A DNA stretch of 64,000 bases, taken from NCBI GenBank assembly GCA_019614645.1, contig JABWDB010000002.1, positions 12,995,501-13,059,500 of the forward strand. The letters run 5' to 3'. The position numbers and the translations under genes were made by a program. The stretch comes from Stratiolaelaps scimitus. Lineage: Eukaryota; Arthropoda; Arachnida; Mesostigmata; Laelapidae. The notes beneath the pieces are model-generated. The model searched no databases, was not told the DNA's origin, and saw only the letters and a program-made list of their open reading frames with translations. This document shows, piece after piece, positions 59,522 to 64,000 of this stretch (its first letter is position 1; every line of letters starts with the position of its first letter).

Positions 59522-60127
59522 GCGTATGGTCTCTATGTACGTCTTTGTATACGAGTGGGTAAGCCTGAGTAGCCCGTGTGACCTGTATGTTATCCCTCAG
59601 GATTGTAGTGACTCAGAATGGCTGATTGAGCGTTTGCGGCTGGTCAATTCCATGTGTTCTCGTGTGACCAGCAGCGTTCAGATGTCAACTTGTTCTTAGT
59701 GACCAACCAGCGAAGCAGTGTTCATTCATTGGAACCACTACCGCCAGCAGCATTGAACCAACCACTGCAGGCGACCATCGCTGCCCAGTGGACTCCAGCC
59801 TTCTTTAGGTCACCCCCAATAAATCCCTCTCACTTCCCGCCCCTGCTTGGCTCGGCCCCTTTCAGAGCTCTAAGCCGCTGAAGTGCGGTCCACTTATAGC
59901 CTATTGCAAGTAGTAGAACAACGAGTATGCTGTAAGCGGTAGCGGACGCTGTCGTGGTGAAGTGGCGGCCCTGGTGGCACGGCCAGTGTGGTCATGCATC
60001 AAGACGCGATGGCACATGCCGTGGCGTCGGCGGCAGATGGGAGTGTTGCGATGCTGAGAGCAAGATCCCTCCTGGCTTTGTCTATATAGGAGAGAGTAGC
60101 AGGCATATGCACCACGGTCCCGCACAG

Positions 60128-60150
60128 CACCACCACCATCACCATCACCA
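60128..60150. repeat. (CAC)/(CAT) triplet repeat
   Basis: CAC and CAT units that translate as polyhistidine in one frame. Confidence 0.8.
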
Positions 60151-60333
60151 CGCATTACTACTCGTTGAAAGCAGACCGAAAGGCGGCGCCAGCTCCGGCT
60201 GACATGGCTGGTTCCTCTGCTGGTTCCTTCAATGCCGCTTGCTCACAAGAACTGCCCCACTCTTAGCTTCGTCTCGTGTCTTATATAAGTAGGTATAGAC
60301 GCTCGGTGTGCCGTTTGCTCGATGTCTAGCTGC

Positions 60334-60352
60334 ATGCTGCTGCTGCTGCTGC
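60334..60352. repeat. (GCT)n microsatellite
   Basis: Perfect TGC/GCT units. Confidence 0.8.
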
Positions 60353-63300
60353 CGTTAGTTGCCTCCATCTCTCTCCCTGTATGCCCTCACCACTGTGCTC
60401 AACCACCTACAGTGTGCGAGTATACATAGAATAACCGAACAGCGTTGCCGATCGACGAGCACCTCGCCATGGAGCAGTCCCATGTGTTACATAATACGTT
60501 ACTATTGTATGACATACATGGCACACCAAATATTGACATGAAATGTGTTCATGGTGAGGCGTCCGCTCAGTTTGCGCGCCTCGATCCCTACTCTGGCTCA
60601 CGCATTGCCCGGCTTCCCCGCGACCGCTGGCTACCGAGGAAATTCTGCTGGGCATGTTGCCAGCAGTATCGCTACCGACGCGGCGCATAAGCTTCAGCTG
60701 TGCCCAGTCTCAGCAAGTGCCAAGCTACGCTAAGTCCCAACCGGAGTAACAACACAAATGCCCTGGTAGCTACGACCAAGAGATGAGGGGTCAATGTACA
60801 GAGGAGAGCGTGCCACCGAGTTAAACTAGGAAGCACTTCAAACAGCTGGATCGCCACCGAGCTGCTACGAACTTATAGTAGCATCTAACAGAGACAAATA
60901 CACCGATGTGAATACTCAAATTTGACCGGTATATGCGCAACCATTCTTCCAGTAATTGTGATTTGGGTACGGACTCAGAATATAACAGAGGTATGATTAA
61001 ATTATATGCACTTACTATTATAGTGGTCTCACATGTGACCCTTCATTAGGGGATCCAAGTTTACTGGAAGCACTCTATCTGGGCCACAATAACGGCGAGC
61101 GCGACTGACCACAACATTATGAGCCGGGGTAGAGTTTCATCCCAAAAAACCGATCACAGATGACAGAACCGTAATTCTATATTATATTTAAATTACCACA
61201 CCTTTGTTTATATTCAATTGTGTATTGGTAAAGGCTGGTCTTCGATTGGCTTACGTTTCGGCATAATTATACGTTCCGTATATACAATAACCGAAGAAGT
61301 ATTACTAAATAGTACCGTTACTGGATTTGTCAACGAGTGTAACTCAATGGTCTTACAAGCGGAACTCTCCCGTGCTGTTTTAAAATGTACACATGACTTG
61401 TAACGTGAAGGTGATAATCGAAATCTGGATGGTATAGTGAACGTTGAAGACTCGTGGCATTACAACTATACTTGTCCTCCTATCTACGTACGCGTCATCG
61501 TAGACACCAGAGCCTGCGAGAAGCTTGCTGCCGGCTACAGAAGAGTTTCGATCCGGTGGAATAAAATACAGAATATCTGAAAATCTAACTAGAGCGTAGC
61601 GCCTTATATTTAGCTACGTATGTCTCACATAGTAAGTAGATTCTGTTTGTTAAGAATGGAACATCCTATTGGCGGTGTTAGCTGTCTAGCTTCAAGACTT
61701 GATCTAATAGTAAGGTATTCTCGATTCTTAGTGTCACCCTTTACGCATTCAGCGAGTCAGGGAACCAGACTAGGGAGACGTTCGATCAGTAATCGAACCT
61801 CGTAAATGAAGTGAGTGTACTTAGGAATAGCACTGCCAACAATTTATCGGCTTCAATAGCATGTGTAAAGGTCCTAGCAGAGGTATGCGATTAGGCAGTC
61901 AAGCAGTAATAAAGTGAAATATAAATAGCAAGTAGTATTTTACTAAATTCTTGTATAAGATACAAAGACCCACGGCGGTCTTGTTCACGTAGTTATACCA
62001 GTATATACAAAGCTGTCCAAAGCCTAGACCGACATCTCCCTTAGCTCGACTTATATCGCTGAATAAGTGAGCGAGCGGTAGCCCAGACGCGAGGCAAATC
62101 CTTCCCAGCACATTCTCGTTTCGCTATTCCACATAGGTACTGACATCGTCCGTGGTGTTAGCGGGTTACGCGACAACGGGCCAGCTGCCCACTGAGACTC
62201 CAACAAGAGCTGGCCCAGGAGACCTTCTGTCTGGGCTTAGACCGTTCGGAAAAGGAACGTCTTAGTCGAGCCGCCTAACATTCAGCGTTCTGTCGTACCG
62301 TCAAGAGACTTGACTTTACCAGATTGACCTCACAAGTCTCCGCAGGACGGTTGTACCAGTATCACAAAACCCTCGCGGGGTATTAAGGAGACAACCTTAC
62401 CCTTCACAATAGCACCTCTGCTTACTTGGCCGCTTCACTTTTTTTCACTCTCTACGGAGAGGACTTTATTGGTGCTAGTGGAAGCTGCATGAGGGACGTC
62501 TTGTTTGACCCTTGTGCGGGGGCTTAGGGCGTAATTCACATTCAGAATTTTGACTGCCTTTGGAAGAGCTACACACCGCTTGTCCGACTCAACGCCGGTT
62601 GCTTTTTATCAAGATGTCTCTCATGATACAGGTGTCGTCCGTTGTAAGTTATTTGACAAGATATTTTATGAAATGGTTATAGTCTGACTACCGTGCCTCT
62701 GCGACTCTGTCCGTGTTCATCAAGACGACGAGTACGGTCCGCCACGTCAGCTTGGAACGGCTAATTGAAATCTTGAAATATACATAAATAAGAGCAAGCG
62801 TTAGCGATCTCAAGGAGCTTTTCAAAGTTGAGGGACACATCTTCAAACTGAGTGTATGCTGGAGTTCGCTGAGCAAACATGAAGAGCCAATCTGTGTGCG
62901 CACCCTCTCTCGAAGGACTTCTTGCTAGTGCTGTTCAATTAAAGAGAACCGATTTTGAATAAAACAATTGACGTTAGCGCATGGTCCAACAGTGCGCGTG
63001 GCAATGTTGGTAGCTCCGCCGTGGGTACATATATTATAGTTAGGTAAGGGTCTATTTGACCTTCGTTTTCTCATTTACGCCGCTTGATCTAGCTTAGAAA
63101 AGTCAAAATTAACAACGAGACAATAGAAATATACGCAATTCATCTGCATTCGCCACCATCATGTTCACTCTTGCACTCTTTCGGACTACCACTTAATTTG
63201 GCAACACTGCTGTGCGACACACTCGTATCATGCTTCGACAATGCCTCAGAAGAGCAGCTATTTTAGATCCTGTCGGTGGCCGCTGTGAGGGTTTGAGTCG

Positions 63301-64000
63301 AGTACGGCGTACGTGGTTTATGGTTCCGTTTGCTGAGGGTCATGCTTCCGACCGAAAGAGCAGTAGTGAGGCAACGACGTTACCACCGCCACCGGTGCCA
63401 TGCCATTCCGTTTCATGGAGCCCACGGCGATCGTTCCACGGCGATGACGACGACCACCTCGGTGATGATAGTGACGAGCACGAGGAGGACGACAACGACC
63501 ACGAGAACGCGCGGAATGGACGAATCGGAGATCGAGAGGGCTGGCTGGAGGGCTGACCGGTTGGTCCCTCCTGAGAGCTAACCGGAGCAAAACCGTACGA
63601 ACGACAAATCGAGAGAAAGAGAAGGATGACGAGGATGATGACGACGACGATGAGGAGAACTGGGATGATGCGCGCGTTCGCGGCCAAAGTAGAGAAACGA
63701 TGGAGCGATTCTCTGCATCGGAGCAGCAGATGGGCAGCACAGCGTGCGATGGGATGGCGTGCCTAATTACGTCCCTGCCTCCTCTCATTCGTTCAACTCT
63801 ATCCACCTTATCTGGTTCTCGCTGGTTTCTCCAGCCCTGCTGGATCCTCTCCTTTGCACACGCTTCTCATCATCTTGGGGTACGGACGCGGCTGTTGCTG
63901 CCGCCGCCGCCACTACTGCTGCTCCTGCCTTCCACGTACGGCGTTCGTCATGCTTCTTTCCAGGTCCCCTCTGGCCGTGCCGCTTTCCCAACCGCGCTCA

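Larger units (their letters stand above)
59124..64000. other. Gene-free stretch to the window end
   Basis: GC-rich at 59.2-60.9 kb with (ATT)n at 59499-59521, (CAC/CAT)n at 60128-60150 and (GCT)n at 60334-60352. AT-rich from 60.9 to 63.2 kb with no recognised content. From 63.2 kb it is GC-rich with GAC/GAT triplets at about 63440-63520 and 63620-63660. The acidic open frame there is a translation of these triplets. Confidence 0.45.

Noticed and set aside
62688..62935. Minus-strand reading that looked gene-like in two frames
   Set aside because: No consistent family match; stops in all extended frames.
63318..63806. Acidic and serine-rich open frames near the window end
   Set aside because: They are the two-strand translations of GAC/GAT triplet repeats.
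1..64000. CRISPR arrays, bacterial operons or prophage
   Set aside because: No regularly spaced direct repeats, no ribosome-binding sites or dense co-directional genes; the window is eukaryotic in character.

Overview
This window is eukaryotic genomic DNA, most likely from an arthropod. The main evidence is a complete intronless gene at 6926-8083 that reads as an arthropod-type gustatory receptor (7tm_7 family). Other support comes from a Tc3-like Tc1/mariner transposon, decayed non-LTR and LTR retrotransposon pieces, tRNA-like units and many (AT)n, (GA)n and trinucleotide microsatellites. There is no operon layout, no ribosome-binding-site pattern and no dense coding. A mite or tick is plausible given the mixed base composition and sparse genes, but the sequence does not prove any lineage. 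Placement is inference.

Layout. 1-6925 is gene-free with repeats and GC-rich islands. 6926-8083 is the gustatory receptor, with a candidate poly(A) signal near 8465. 8084-13770 has no recognisable gene. 13771-14700 is a 930-bp Tc3-like element with about 185-bp inverted terminal repeats. It carries only the DNA-binding half of a transposase, interrupted by a stop. 14756-15298 is an unproven ATG-initiated ORF with a poly-isoleucine stretch. 17593-21490 is a nest of dead retroelements: a non-LTR retrotransposon tail on the minus strand, then two convergent LTR-retrotransposon Gag remnants. 21491-44702 is mostly non-coding, alternating GC-rich CpG/trinucleotide islands with AT-rich stretches, plus one unusual hairpin near 22.95 kb. 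44703-45785 is a second good single-exon gene candidate: a two-membrane-segment protein with two PPxY motifs in its tail. 45786-64000 is again repeat-rich with no recognised gene; one short ATG-initiated ORF at 53058-53375 is a weak exon candidate.

No functional pathway links the genes. The receptor would act in chemosensory neurons. The PPxY protein would, if real, sit in a membrane and recruit WW-domain partners such as Nedd4-type ubiquitin ligases. Most other long open frames in the window are chance frames through microsatellites or begin at non-ATG codons, and were left out. No rRNA, functional tRNA, CRISPR array or virus was recognised. I found no convincing new multi-gene system. The most interesting items are the transposase reduced to its DNA-binding domain, the inverted Gag pair that could form double-stranded RNA, and the PPxY membrane protein with an in-phase candidate intron.
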